Source: Antilocapra americana
Lineage: Eukaryota > Chordata > Mammalia > Artiodactyla > Antilocapridae
DNA length: 64,000 bases
Assembly (NCBI GenBank): GCA_007570785.1
Contig: ML661799.1
Location: 285,598-349,597 of the forward strand
Direction: 5' to 3'
In this document: piece by piece, positions 35,621 through 47,475 of the stretch
How the letters are laid out: each line of letters opens with the position of its first letter
How positions within the stretch are numbered: position 1 is the first letter of the stretch
Program-made: the position numbers and the translations under genes
Notes under the pieces: model-generated
Databases searched by the model: none
What the model saw: the letters and a program-made list of their open reading frames with translations, nothing else
What the model was told of the DNA's origin: nothing

Positions 35621-36262
35621 TTTTTTTTTATTATTGTTTTTGCCATACATTGTCATGATATCACCATGGGTTTACATATGCTTCCCCTCCGGGTCCCCCC
35701 TCCCTCCTCCCTCCCCCCCGGGAAATCTCGCTGCACCAGTCCCGAGCATCAATCCTGGGCTGGCGATTGATTAGACACATGACAATTAACATGCTTCAAT
35801 GCCCTTCTCCCATCTCATCCCACCCTTACCCTCATCCACAAAGTCCACAAGTCTATTCTATACATCTGCGTTCCTTTTGTTGTCTCCCATGTTGGGTTCT
35901 CATTACTGTCTTTCTAAATTCCATATATATGTGTTAATATACTGTATTGTTGTTTTTGCTTCTGGCTTACTTCACTCTGGATAATACAGCCACTATGGAA
36001 AACAGTGTGGAGGTTCCTTAAAAAGCTGCAAATAGACCTGCCATATGACCCGGCAATCCCACTGCTGGGCATATACACCGAGGAAACCAGAATTGAAAGA
36101 GCCACGTGCACCCCAATGTTCATCGCTGCATTGTTTACAATAGCCAGGACATGGAAGCAACCTAGATGCCCATCAACTGACGAATGGATAAGAAAGCTGT
36201 GGTATATATACACAATGGAATATTACTCAGCATTAAAAAAAAATTCATTTGAAGCAATTCTA
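35621..36262 (-). mobile_element. Twin-primed (5'-inverted) L1 insertion
   Basis: 35621-35985 is antisense L1 3' UTR starting with the T-run; 35986-36262 is the upstream ORF2 end in sense orientation. The two halves face each other exactly as twin priming predicts. A perfect 19-bp duplication, ctcaaacacaataagtttt, lies at 35602-35620 and 36263-36281. Comparison with the uninverted copy near 27138-27190 shows about 21 bp lost at the inversion point. The plus-strand frame 36005-36283 is the ORF2 C-terminus in the inverted half. Confidence 0.96.
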
Positions 36263-36672
36263 CTCAAACACAATAAGTTTTAAAAAATGATGAAAAGGCA
36301 GAGAAATAGTACACAAATGAAGAAACAAACTAGAAATACAGAAGTCTAAATAAATGAAGAAGAAATAGGCAAACTACATGAAAAAGAATTCAGAATAATG
36401 ATAGTAAAAGATTATCAAAAACCTTGAAAACAGAATGGAGAAAATATGAGAATCAATTAACAAAGACCTAGAAGAATTAAAGAATAAACATACAGAGACA
36501 AACAACACAATTACTGAAATTAAAAATGCTCTAGAAGGAATTAATAGCAGAATATCTGAAGCAGAAGAACGAGTCAGTGAGCTGGAAGATAAAATGATGG
36601 AAATAACTTCCAAAGAGCAGAATGAAGTAAAAAGAAATGAAAAGAACTGAGGATAGTCCCAGAGACCTCTGA

Positions 36673-36886
36673 AAGAAAGTGAAAGTGAAGTCGCTCAGTC
36701 GTGTCCAATTCTTTTCGACCCTTTGTCCTGTAGCCTAACAGGCTCCTCCATCCATGGGATTTTCCAGGCAAGAATATTGGAGTGGGTTGTCATTTCCTTC
36801 TCCAGGAGATCTTCCCAACCCAGGGATTGAACCCAGGTCTCCGGCATTGTAGGCAGTTACTTTACCATCTGAGCCACCAGGGAAGT
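36673..36886 (-). mobile_element. Bov-tA SINE in L1 ORF1
   Basis: Begins with the antisense gaaagtgaaagtgaagtcgc end of Bov-A and finishes with the antisense tRNA-like head (gagccaccagggaag). The L1 ORF1 sequence is continuous on both sides (agagacctctg and taaatacacaaacattc). Confidence 0.92.
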
Positions 36887-37037
36887 AAATACACAAACAT
36901 TCAAATTATTGGGGTCCCACTAGAAGAAGAGAGGAAGAAAAGGTATGAGAAAGTTTTCGAAGAGATTAGAGTTGAAAGTTTCCCCAACATGAAAAAGAAA
37001 ATAGTCAATCATTTCAAGAGGTGCAAAGAGTCCCATA

Positions 37038-37529
37038 TTGAAAAGCAGAGACATTACTTTCTCAACAAAGGTCTGTCTAGTCAAGGCTATGGTTTTTCCA
37101 GCAGTCATGTATGAATGTGAGAGTTGGACTATAAAGAAAGCTGAGCGCATAAGAATTGATGTTTTTGAGCTGTGGTGTTGGAGAAGACTCTTGAGAGTCC
37201 CTTGGACTGCAAGGAGATCCAACCAGTCCATCCTAAAGGAAATCAGTTCTGAATATTCACTGGTAGGACTGATGCTGAAACTGAAACTCCAATACTTTGG
37301 CCACCTAATGCAAAGAGCTGACTCATTTGAAAAGACCCTGATTCTGGGAAAGATTGAGGGCAGGAGCAGAAGGGGACGACAAAGGATGAGATGGTTGGAT
37401 GGCATCACCGACTCAATGGACATGGGTTTGGGTGGACTCCGGGAGTTGGTGATGGACAGGAAGGCCTGGCGTGCTGCGGTTCATGGGGTTGCAAAGAGTC
37501 AGACACGACTGAGTGACTGAACTGAACTG
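37038..37529 (+). mobile_element. BovB 3' end in L1 ORF1, perfect TSD
   Basis: 5'-truncated BovB; frame 37038-37520 (160 residues) is an unbroken BovB C-terminus from '[17 protein letters not shown]' through the '[18 protein letters not shown]' region. It is flanked by the 13-bp duplication aaagagtcccata at 37025-37037 and 37530-37542. The intact frame suggests that it is younger than most BovB pieces here. Confidence 0.95.
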
Positions 37530-38309
37530 AAAGAGTCCCATACAGGATAAAGCCAAGGAGAAACATGCCAAGACACATACTAATCAAACAATCAAACTAA
37601 CAAAGAGTAAACACAAAGAAAGAATATTAAAAGCAGCATGGGAAAAGCAACAAGTACTATACAAGGGAAACCCCATCCATTTAACAGCTGATCTATAAGC
37701 AGAAACTGAAGGCCAGAAAGGAATGGAAGAATATATTTAAAGTACTGAAAGGGAAAAATCTACAGCCAAGATTACTGTACCTGGTAAAGATCTCTTTCAA
37801 GATTGATGGAGAAATCAAAAGGTTTTCAGACAAGCAAAAGTTAAGAGAATTGAATACCACCAAACCAGCTTTACAATAAATGTTAAAGGGATTTATATAG
37901 TCAAGAAATACAAGAGAAGATAAAGATATACAAAATCAAACCCCAAGCAATTTAGAAAACGGCAATAGGAACATATATATCAATAATTACTTTATATGTA
38001 AATGGATTAAATACTCCAACCCAAAGACACAGACTGGCTGAATGGATACAAAAACAAGACCCATATATGTGCTGTCTTCAAGACCCACTTCAGACCTCAA
38101 GAAACATATAGACTGAAATTGAGAGGACTAGAAAATATATTCCATACAAATGGGAAGCAAAAGAAAGCTGGAGTAGCAATCCTCATATCAGACAAAATAG
38201 ACCTTAAAATAAAGAATATTACAAAAGATAAGGAAGGATACTACATAATGATAAAGGGGTCAATCCAAGAGGAAAGCATAGCAATTGTAAATATCTATAC
38301 ACCCAGACC

Positions 38310-38498
38310 CTGATGCTAGGAAAGACTGAAGGTGGGAGGAGATGGGGATGACAGAGGATGAGATGGTTGGATGGCATCACCAACTCAATGGACATGATTT
38401 TGGGTAAACTCTAAGAGTTGTGATGGACAGGGAAGCCTGGTGTACTGCAGTCCATGGGGTCACAAAGAGTCAGATACGACTGAGCAACTGAACTGATG
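38310..38498 (+). mobile_element. BovB tail in L1 ORF2
   Basis: About 190 bp of BovB 3' tail (gaccctgatgctaggaaag to gagcaactgaactga). It interrupts the L1 endonuclease coding sequence between tatacaccca and tgcactcaac; these two decamers may be a mutated duplication. Confidence 0.9.
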
Positions 38499-39139
38499 CA
38501 CTCAACATAGGAGCTCATCATTACATAAGACAAACACTAACAGACATAAAAGGAGAAACTGACAGTAACACAATAATAGTAGGAGATTTTAACACCCCAC
38601 TCACACCAATGGACAGATCATCAAAACAGAAAATTAATAAGGAAACGTAAGTCTTAAGTGGTACACTAGATGAGATGGATCTCATTGGTATCTTCAGGAA
38701 ATTGCATCCAAATGCAGAAGAATAGACCTTCTTCTCAAATCCACATGGAACATCCTCCAGGAGAGACCATATCTTGGGTCACAAATCAAACCTCAGTAAA
38801 TTTAAGAAAATTGAAATCGTATCAAGCATCTTCTCCGACCACAACGCTATGAGACTAGACATTAATTACAAGGGGAAAAAAACTGTAAAAAGCACAAACA
38901 CATGGAGATTAAACAATACATTTCTAAATAACCAACAGGTTACTGAAGAAATCAAAAGGTAAAAAAAATTCTAGAAACAGATGACAATTAAAACATAACA
39001 ACTCAAAACTTACAGGATGCAGCAAGAGTAGTTCTAAGAAGGAAGTTTATAGCAATACAATCCTACGTCAAGAAACTAGAAAAACATCGAATAGACAACC
39101 TAACTTTACAACTAAAACAACTGAAAAAAAAAAGAAAAA

Positions 39140-39488
39140 CACCAAAATTTTAACTATTGAAAATTTTAACTATTATTGTAGAACTATCTATTTTCTCTTT
39201 CAATTATGTCAATCTTTGCTTCAAATATTTTGGAGGTCTGTCATTAGGTGCATAAATGTTTATAATTATTATATCTTCTTGCTTTACTGAGCCTTTATCA
39301 ATATAGACTGTCCTTCATCTCTTGGAACCATTTTTTTTTGGCATTTCAAATCTATTTTGTCTAATATTATAGCCACACAGCACTTTTTTGGTTACTATTT
39401 GCATGGAATAAATTTTTCTATACTTTTACTTTAAACTATTTGTGCCATCAGCTCTGAAGTGAATTTCTTGTAAACAGCAGAATTGCAT
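39140..39488 (-). mobile_element. Old L1 ORF2 fragment, antisense
   Basis: Antisense endonuclease-region sequence (ggtgcataaatgtttataatt near 39249, atttgcatggaataaatttt near 39399). It is more diverged than its neighbours, and both of its borders are abrupt joins to plus-strand L1. Confidence 0.75.
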
Positions 39489-39810
39489 CATTTGACCCAC
39501 CTCCAAGAGTAGTTGAAATAAAAGCAAAAATAAACAAATGGGACTTAATTAAACTTCAAAGCTTTTGCACAATGAAGGAACTATAAGCTAGGTGAAAAAA
39601 CAGCCTTCAAAATGGGAGAAAATAACAGCAAATGAAGCAACTGACAAAGAATTAATCTCAAAAATATACAAGCAGCTCATAGAGCTCCATACCAGAAAAA
39701 TAAATGACCCAATCAAAAAATGGGCCAAAGAACTGAACAGACATTTCTCCAAAGAAGATATACAGATGGCTAAGAAGCACATGAAAAGATGCTCGACATC
39801 ACTCATTATG
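39489..39810 (+). mobile_element. L1 ORF2 C-terminal fragment
   Basis: Sense ORF2 (ataaacaaatgggacttaatt near 39529; frame 39592-39822 '[22 protein letters not shown]'). It stops within the ORF where a BovB begins. Confidence 0.88.
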
Positions 39811-40235
39811 ACAGCATGTTAAAAAACAGAGAAATTATTTTGCCAACAAAGGTCTGTCTAGCCAAAGCTGTTTTTTTTTTCTCCAGTAGTCATGAATGGA
39901 TGTGAGAGTTGGACTATAAAGAAAGCTGAGCACCAAAGAATTGATGCTTTTGGACTGTGGTGTTGCAGAAGACTGTTGAGAGTCCCTTGGACTGCAAGGA
40001 GATCTAACCAATTCATCCTAAAGGAAATCAGTCCTGAATATTCAGTGGAAGGACTGATGCTGAAGCTGAAACTTGGATTCTTTGGCCACCTGATGCAAAT
40101 AACTGACTCACTGGAAAAGACTTTGATGTTGGGAAAGATTGAAGGTGGGGGAAGGGGACGACAGAGGATGAGATGGTTCAATGGCATCACTGACTCAATG
40201 GACATGAGTTTGAGTAAACTCCAGGAGCTGATGAT
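39811..40235 (+). mobile_element. BovB C-terminus, truncated at both ends
   Basis: Starts in the BovB C-terminal ORF2 region (acagcatgttaaaaaacagag) and stops at ctgatgatgga, about 90 bp before the normal tail. L1 ORF1 follows without a gap and in the same reading frame. The missing tail implies a deletion or recombination at 40235/40236. Confidence 0.88.
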
Positions 40236-40734
40236 GGAAATAAAGAAGAGTCAACTGATAATGAGCAAGACAATAACTCAGATAGAAAGCACTCTGGAGG
40301 CAACCAACAGTAGAATAACTGAGGAAGAAGAGAGGATAAGAGTGGAGGAAGATAGAATGGTGGAAATAAATAAAGCAGAGAGGAAAAAAGGAAAAAGACT
40401 TAAAAGAAATGAGGACAACCTCAGAGACCACTGGGACAATGTTAAACACCCCAACATTCGAATTATAGGTGTCCCAGAAGAAGAGGACAAAAAGAAAGGT
40501 CATGAGAAAATACTCAAGGAGTTAATAGTCAAAAACTCCCCCAATGGGGAAGTAAATAGTCACCCATATCTAAGAAACTCAGAGAGTCCCAAACAGAATA
40601 AACCCAAGGCAGAACACCCAAAGACATATATTAATCAAACTAACAAAGATCAAACACAAAGAGAAAATATTAAAAGCAGCAACAAAAAAGCAACAAATAG
40701 CACACAAGGGGATCCCTATAAGGATAAAAGCTAA
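39892..40734 (+). pseudogene. Fused BovB-ORF2 / L1-ORF1 open frame (280 aa)
   Basis: One uninterrupted frame joins about 115 residues of the BovB ORF2 C-terminus ('[17 protein letters not shown]', then '[16 protein letters not shown]') to about 165 residues from L1 ORF1. The L1 part is rich in Glu, Lys and Arg ('ITEEEERIRVEEDRMVEIN'), consistent with the coiled coil, followed by the start of the RNA-binding core ('NIRIIGVPEEEDKKKG'). The join is at about 40235. The frame ends at a stop at 40732-40734, short of a full ORF1. Translation or function is not shown; it is most likely an accident of rearrangement. Confidence 0.75.
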
Positions 40735-42373
40735 TCTTTCAATAGAAACTATGCAGGCCAGAAGGGACTGACAGGGTATACTCAAAGTGATGGAAAAGAA
40801 AAACCTACAACCAAGTTTACTCTACCCAGCAAGGATCTTATTGAGATTCAAAGGAGAAACCAAAAGCTTAGCAGACAAGCAAAAGCTGAGAGAATTCAGC
40901 ACCACCAAACCAGCTCTTTAACAAATGCTAAAGGATCTTCTCAAGACAGGAAACACAGACAAAGTTTATAAAAATGAACCCAAAACAACAAGATAAATGG
41001 TAATGGGACCATACTTATCAGCAATTACCTTAAATGTAAATGGGTTAAATGCTCCAACCAAAAGACAAAGGCTGGCCAAATGGATTACAAAAACAAGACT
41101 CCTATATATACTGTCTATAAGAAACCCACCTCAAACCTAGGGACACATACAGACTGAAAGTGAAAGGCTGAAAAAAGATATTTCATGAAAATGGAGACCA
41201 AAAGAAAGCAGGATTAGCAATAGTCATATTAAACAAAATAGACTTGGAAATAAAGACCATCATAAGAGACAAAGAAGGATACTACATAATCAAAAGATTA
41301 GCCCGAAAAGAAGAAATAACAACTATAAATATATATGCACCCAATATAGTAGCAACTCAATATGTAGGGCAAATGCTAACAAGTGTGAAAGAGAAATTTA
41401 ACAGCAACACAATAATAGTGGGAGACTTTAATACCCCACTCACACCTATGGATAGATCAACCAAATAGAAAATTAGCAAGGAAACACAAGCTCTAAATGA
41501 CACAATGTACCAGTTAGACCTAATTCGTATCTATAGGACATTTCACCCCAAAACAATGGAATTCACCTTTTTCTCAAGTGCACATGAAACATTTTCCAGG
41601 GTAGATCACATCCTGGGCCATAAATAGAGCACTGGTAAATTTTTAAAATTTTGAAATTATTTCAAGCATCTTTTCTGATCACAGTGTGGTAAGATTAGAT
41701 GTCAACTACAGGATAAAATAACTATTAAAAATACAAACATATGAAGACTAAATGGCAAGCTGCTGAATAACCAATAGGTCACAGGAGAAATAAAAAAGGA
41801 AATCAAAATATGCATGGAAACAAACGAAAATGAAAATATGACAACCCAACACCTATGGGATTCAGTAAAACCAGTGCTAAGAGGAAGGTTCATAGCAATA
41901 CAAGCCGAGCTCAAGAAACAAGAGAAACATCAAATAAACAACCTAACTTTATACCTAAAGCAACTAGAAAAAGAAGAAAAGAAGAATCTAAAAGTTAGTA
42001 GAAGGAAACAAATAATAAAAATCTGAGTAGAAATAAATGAAAAAGAAACTAAGGAGACTATAGCAAAAATCAACAAAACTAAAAGCTGGTTTTTTGAGAA
42101 GATAAATAAAGTAAACAAACCATTAGCCAGACTCATAAAAAAAAAGTTGAAATATCAAACTAATAAAATTAGAAATGAAAATGGAGAAATCACAGCAGAC
42201 AACACAGAAGTACAAAAGCTCATAAGAGATTACTATGAGCAATTATATGCCAATAAAATGGACAATGTGGAAGAAATGGACAAATTCTTAGAAAAGTATA
42301 ACTTTCCAAAACTGAACCAAGAAAAAAAATCTTAACAGACCCGTTGCAAACATAGAAATCAAAACTGTAATTT

Positions 42374-42386
42374 AAAAACATCTTCC
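42374..42386 (+). repeat. Target-site duplication of the HMGB3 retrocopy (left)
   Basis: aaaaacatcttcc, repeated with one difference (aaaaaaatcttcc) at 43980-43992. The host L1 reads continuously if the insert and one copy are removed. The site follows tttaaaa, matching the L1 endonuclease preference TTTT/AA on the opposite strand. Confidence 0.93.
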
Positions 42387-43031
42387 GAGGCGGCTCTACT
42401 GGAGGCAGCTAGCGGGAGGCTGTGGAGCGCTGAGCCGCGCATCGTGCCCTGCGCTGCCCAGACTAGTGAACAATACAGTCAAGATGGCTAAAGGTGATCC
42501 CAAGAAACCAAACGGCAAGATATCTTCTTATGCCTTCTTATGCAGACATGCAGAGACGAACATAAGAAGAAAAACCCAGAGGTTTTTTTTGCTGAATTTT
42601 CCAAGAAATGCTCTGAGAGGTGGAAGACCATGTCCGGGAAAGAGAAGTCAAAATTTGATGAAATGGCAAAGGCGGATAAAGTGCGCTATGATTGGGAAAT
42701 GAAGGATTACGGACCAGCTAAGGGAGGCAAGAAGAAGAAGGACCCTAATGCCCCCAAGAGACCACCGTCTGGATTTTTCCTATTCTGCTCTGAATTCCGC
42801 CCCAAGATCAAGTCTACAAACCCTGGCATCTCTATTGGAGATGTGGCAAAGAAGCTGTGCGAGATGTGGAATAACTTAAGTGACAGTGAGAAGCAGCCAT
42901 ACATCAACAAAGCAGCGAAACTGAAGGAGAAGTATAAGAAGGATGTCGCAGACTATAAGTCTAAAGGGAAGTTTGATGGCGCCAAGGGTCTTGCTAAAGT
43001 TGCCCAGAAAAAGGTGGAAGAGGAAGATGAG

Positions 43032-43063
<32 letters not shown>

Positions 43064-43979
43064 TGAATAAAAAAAAAAACTGTTGATCTATCTCTTTGTG
43101 AATACCTTAGAGTAGGGAGCACCTTGATTGACACACCTCTCACCCAAGACGTGTCTATTGCCCTCATTAGGTTTAATTACCCAATTGGATCATGATCATA
43201 TCTTAGTCTCAAAGTGCTCTAGCAGTTGTCAGTGGTTTACATTAAGTGGCCATGGGTGTCTGGAGCACCTGGAAACTGTATCAAAGTTGTACATATTTCC
43301 AAACATTTTTAAAATGAAAAGGCTCTCATATTCTCCTCACTCTGTGCACTTTGCTGTTGGTGTGACAAGGCATTTAAAGATGTTTCTGGCATTTTTTTTT
43401 AGTTTGTAAGGTGTTGTGTTAATTCTATGGTCATTGGCTAGAAATCCCGAGTTCTCAACTGTACATGTCTATAGTTTGTAAAAAAAAAAAAAAAAAAAAA
43501 AAAAGAACAAAGCAACCGAGACACACTCTTGATGCTCCTTGCTTGGTGTGGAGGCTGTGGGGGCAATCCCTTCCGGAGGGGCCGTAGCTCAGGGCGTGCA
43601 CTGTGAGGCTGGACCTGTGGACACTGCAGTGGGCATCCACTTAGCTTCAGGTTGTCTTGTTTTTGTATATATCAACATAGCATCCCGCTGCCATTCTTAG
43701 CTGTGGGAAAGGGGGAGGGGGCAGTTAGCAGGCATGAGAAGTGTTTTGGACCCTTTTTAGTTGAAGTGCGGTAGTTTTAAACTTTTTTTAAACAAACTGT
43801 AAAAGTGTTCATTGTCAACAAAGCCAAGAGCCACTGCACCAGTGAAAGTTTAAGAATTTTCTGTACTAGACACGATCTGCAATGTTCTGTTACTTTTTTT
43901 TGTATGTTTAGAATATTGAAATGTTTTTGAAGTTAAATAAACAGTATTACATTTTTTTAAAAAAATAAAAAATAAAAAT
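42387..43979 (+). pseudogene. HMGB3: Processed HMGB3 pseudogene (retrocopy)
   Basis: An intron-less copy of an HMG-box chromatin protein mRNA: 5' UTR 42387-42483, start ATG 42484, coding region to the stop at 43068-43070, about 870 bp of 3' UTR, AATAAA at 43936-43941 and an A-rich tail. The first 18 or so codons ([11 protein letters not shown]...) are followed by a 1-bp loss near 42535, so the rest is in another frame (42540-43067). That frame contains most of box A ('[19 protein letters not shown]'), the linker, box B ('[18 protein letters not shown]', '[18 protein letters not shown]') and the acidic Glu/Asp tail. Box A also has a small in-frame loss beside a T-run (about 42583-42590). The short tail and '[12 protein letters not shown]' linker fit HMGB3 (about 200 residues) better than HMGB1 or HMGB2. 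Target-site duplication: 42374-42386 (aaaaacatcttcc) and 43980-43992. The parent protein binds DNA in the nucleus; this copy is broken near its start. Confidence 0.95.
43936..43941 (+). other. Polyadenylation signal in the HMGB3 retrocopy
   Basis: AATAAA is followed about 15 bp later by the A-rich tail (43958-43979). This is the normal spacing for an mRNA end and supports retroposition of a polyadenylated transcript. An internal run of 25 or so A at 43480-43504 lies within the 3' UTR and is not the tail. Confidence 0.85.
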
Positions 43980-45453
43980 AAAAAAATCTTCCAACAAACA
44001 AAAGCCCAAGACCAGACGGCTTCACTGGTGAATTCTACTAAAAATTTAGGCAAGAGCTAACACCTATGCTACTCAAACTCTTTCAGAAAATTGCAGAGGA
44101 AAGTAAATTCCCAAACTCACTATATGAGGCCACCATCACCTTGACACCAAAACCAGACAAAGAAGCCACAAAAAAAAAAAGAAAACTACCGGCCAATATC
44201 ACTGATGAATATAGACACAAAAATCCTCAACAAAATTCTAGCAAACAGAATCCAACAACATTTTAAAAAGCTCATACATCATGACCAAGTAGACTTTATC
44301 CCAGGGATGCAAGGATTCTTCAATATTCACAAATCAATCAATGTGATACACCATATTAACAAACTGAAAGATAAAAACCATATGATTATTTCAATAGACG
44401 CAGAGAAAGCTTTTGACAAAATTCAACACCCATTTATGATCAAAACTCTCCAGAAAGCAGGCATATAAGGAACACACCTCAACATAAAAAGCCATATACA
44501 ACAAACCCACAGCAACATTATCTTCAGTGGCAAAAAATTAAAAGTATTTCCTCTAAAATCAGGAACAAGACAAAGGTGCCCACTTTCACCACCACTATTC
44601 AACATAGTTTTGGAAGTCTTATCCACAGCAGAGAAAAAAAATAAAGGGGATTCAGATTGGAAAAGAAAAAATAAAACTCTCATTGTTTGCAGATGATACT
44701 ATCCTCTACATAGAAAACCCTAAAGACACAACCAGAAAATTTGCAGAGCTAATTAATGTATATAGTGAAGTTGCAGGATATAATAAAATTAACACACAGA
44801 AACCCCTTGCATTCCTATACACTAACAATGAGAAAACAGAAAGAGAAACAGAAAGGAAACAATCTCATTCACCATTACAATGAAAAGAATAAAACAAAAG
44901 GAATAAAATTTAGGAATAAAACGAAAGATCTATATATGGAAAACTATAAAATACTGATGAAAGAAATCAATGATGACACAAATAGATGGCGAAACATACC
45001 ATGTTTGTGGACTGGAAGAATAAATATAATGAAAATGAGTATACTACCCAAAGTAATCTATAGATTCAACCCAATCCCATCAAGCTACCAACAGTATTTT
45101 TCAAGAACTAGAACAAATAATTTCACAAGTTGTATGGAAACACAAAGAACCTCAAATAGCCAAAGAAGTCTTGAGAAAGAAGAATGGAACATGGGGAATC
45201 AACCTGCCTGACTTCAGACTATACTACAAAGCTACAGTCATCCAGAGAGTATGATACTGGCACAAAGACAGAAATATCGATCAATGGAACAAAATAGAAA
45301 GCCCAGAGATAAATCCTTGCACCTATGGACACCTTATCTTTGACAAAGGAGGCAAAAATATACAGTGGTAAAAGACAATCTCTTTAACAACTGGTGCTGG
45401 AATAACTGGTCAACCACATGTGAAAGGATGAAACTAGAACACTTTCTAACAAA

Positions 45454-45474
45454 ATACACACACACACACACACA
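45454..45474. repeat. (CA)n microsatellite
   Basis: About ten CA units inside the L1 ORF2 C-terminal region (after caaaata). It probably expanded from the host sequence and could be polymorphic. Confidence 0.9.
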
Positions 45475-46368
45475 AAAACTCAAAATGGGTTAAAGATATA
45501 AATGTAAGTTTCCAGAAAGTAGAAAAGTCTTAGAGGAAAACATAGGGAGAACCCTCTCCAACATAAATCACAGCAAGATCCTCTATGATCCATCTCCCAG
45601 AGTAATGGAAATAAAAACAAAAATAAACAAGTAGGACCTAATTAAACTTAAAAGCTTTGGTACAACAAAGAAAGTTATAAGCAAGGTGAAAAGGCAGCCT
45701 TCAGAATGGAGAAAATAATAGCAAATGAAACAACTGACATAGAATTAATCTCCAAAATACACAAGCAGCTCATGCATCTCAATACCAGAAAAATAAATGA
45801 CTGAATCAAAAAATGGGCCAAAGAACTAAACAGACATTTCTCCAAAGAAGACATACAGATGGCTAACAAACACATGAAAAGATGTTCAACATCACTCATT
45901 ATTAGAGAAATGAGAATTAAAACCACAATGAGTTACCATTTCATGCCAGTCAGAATGGTTGCTATCAAAAAGTCTACAAACAATAAATGCTGGAGAGGGT
46001 GTGGAGAAAAGGGAACCCTCTTACAATGTTGGGGGGAATGCAAACTAGTACAGCCACTATGGAGAACAATGTAGAGATTCCTTTAAAAAAAATGGAAATT
46101 GAACTGTCATAGGACCCAGCAATCTCACTGCTGGGCATACACACTGAGGAAACCAGAACTGAAAGAGACACATATAGCGCAATGTTCATTGTAGCACTAT
46201 TTACAATAGCTAGAATATGGAAGCAACCTAGATGTCCATCAACAGATGAATGGATAAGGAAGTTATGGTATGTTAACACAATGGAATATTACTCAGCTAT
46301 AAAAATGAATGCATTTGAGTCCGTTTTAATGAGATTGATAAACTAAAGCCTATTATGCAGAATGAAGT

Positions 46369-46573
46369 GAAGCGAAATGAAGTGAAAGTTGCTCAGTCAT
46401 GTCCAACTCTTTGCGACCGTATGGACTATACAGTCCGTGGAATTCTCTAGGCCAGAATACTGGAATGGATAGCCTTTCCTTCTCCAGGGGATATTCCCAA
46501 CCCAGGGATTGAATCCAGGTCTCCTGTATTGCATGTGGTTTCTTTACCTGCTGAGCCACAAGGGAAGCCCCCA
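46369..46573 (-). mobile_element. Bov-tA SINE in L1
   Basis: Antisense Bov-A end (gaagtgaaagttgctcagtc) to antisense tRNA-like head (gagccacaagggaagcccc). The flanks tgcagaatgaagt (46356-46368) and tacagagtgaagt (46574-46586) look like a 13-bp duplication with two changes. Confidence 0.92.
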
Positions 46574-47010
46574 TACAGAGTGAAGTAAGCCATAAAGAGA
46601 GAAATACCAATACAGTATATTAATGCATATATATGAAATTTAGAAAGATGGTAATGATGGTCTTATATGCAAGACAGTAAAAGAGACACAAATGTAAAGA
46701 ACATTTTTTTCAACTATGTGGGAGAAGGTGAGGGTGGGACAATTTGAGAGAATAGTGTTGAAACATGTATCTTACCATATGTAAAACAGATGACCAGTGT
46801 AAGCTCATTGCGTGAAGCAGGGCACTCAAAGCCAGTTCTCTGGGACAACTCAGAGGGATGGGGTAGGTGAGAGGTCGGAGGGAGGTTCAGGATGGGGGGA
46901 CACATATATACTGTGGCTGATCCATGCCAATGTATGGCAAAAACCACCACAATATTGTAAAATAATAAGCCTCCAATTAAAATTAATTAATTAATTAAAA
47001 AATCAACACT

Positions 47011-47475
47011 CATTCATGAAAGAAAAAAACAGAAAAAAACTCCTCTCATCAAAGTTGATATGGAGGGGATATTACTCAATATATGAAATTCATTTAATGA
47101 AAGCTCACTGTTAGAATCATCCACAGTGGTGCAGTTAAGATAAAAAACAAAAGACAAGGATGCCTACTATTGCCATATTTATTCAACACAGTGGTCCAAG
47201 TCATAGCCATAGTAATTAAACAAAAAGAAATAAAAGAAATCCAAGCTGAAAAGGAAGAAGTAAGACTATTCTTGCTTATAGACAACATGATATTATAGAT
47301 AGAAAAGCCTTAAAGATGTCACCAAAAAACTATTACTGGAATTTGAATAAGTTACAGGATACCCAACTAATACTTAGAAATCTGTTCAATTTCTGTACAC
47401 GAACAACAAACGATCAGAAAAAGAAATTAAGGAAACAATTTCATTTACATGAAAAAGAAGAAAATATCTACAAGT
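47011..47475 (+). mobile_element. Old L1 ORF2 fragment
   Basis: Sense RT-region sequence (aagacaaggatgcctactattg near 47153, then gataaacaagttacaggatac-like near 47350). It is diverged and clearly older than the L1 ending at 47010. It is cut off by the BovB at 47476. Confidence 0.8.

Larger units (their letters stand above)
34660..39138 (+). mobile_element. L1 with 5' UTR, ORF1 and start of ORF2
   Basis: T-rich 5' UTR (34660-35220), then the ORF1 leader (35220-35600), ORF1 (36280-37900; degraded coiled-coil region at 36370-36660 and core at 36890-37700) and the ORF2 endonuclease start (about 38000-39130; frame 38119-38313). Insertions: inverted L1 (35621-36262), Bov-tA (36673-36886), BovB (37038-37529) and BovB tail (38310-38498). 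It stops at 39138 without its RT or 3' end. Frames are broken. Confidence 0.88.
40236..47010 (+). mobile_element. Long L1 (ORF1 part, ORF2, 3' UTR) split by HMGB3 retrocopy
   Basis: 5'-truncated inside ORF1. ORF1 core runs 40436-40930, the intergenic part to about 41000, ORF2 endonuclease about 41030-41800 and linker to 42373. ORF2 resumes after the pseudogene at 43993 with RT sequence (frames 44205-44468 and 44683-44883, the latter starting MFADDTILY, the F-ADD catalytic box). The C-terminus runs to 46360, and the 3' UTR and tail to 47010. A Bov-tA sits at 46369-46573. ORF2 has frameshifts and stops besides the insertion, so it is inactive. Confidence 0.9.

Noticed and set aside
42484..43070. 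Functional HMGB-family gene
   Set aside because: No introns, poly(A) tail, target-site duplication and a frameshift near codon 18 show a processed pseudogene. HMGB1 and HMGB2 were considered as parents, but the linker and short acidic tail fit HMGB3.
43470..43504. A-run in the HMGB3 retrocopy as the true poly(A) tail
   Set aside because: HMGB3-like 3' UTR continues for another 430 bp to an AATAAA and a second A-rich end beside the duplication.
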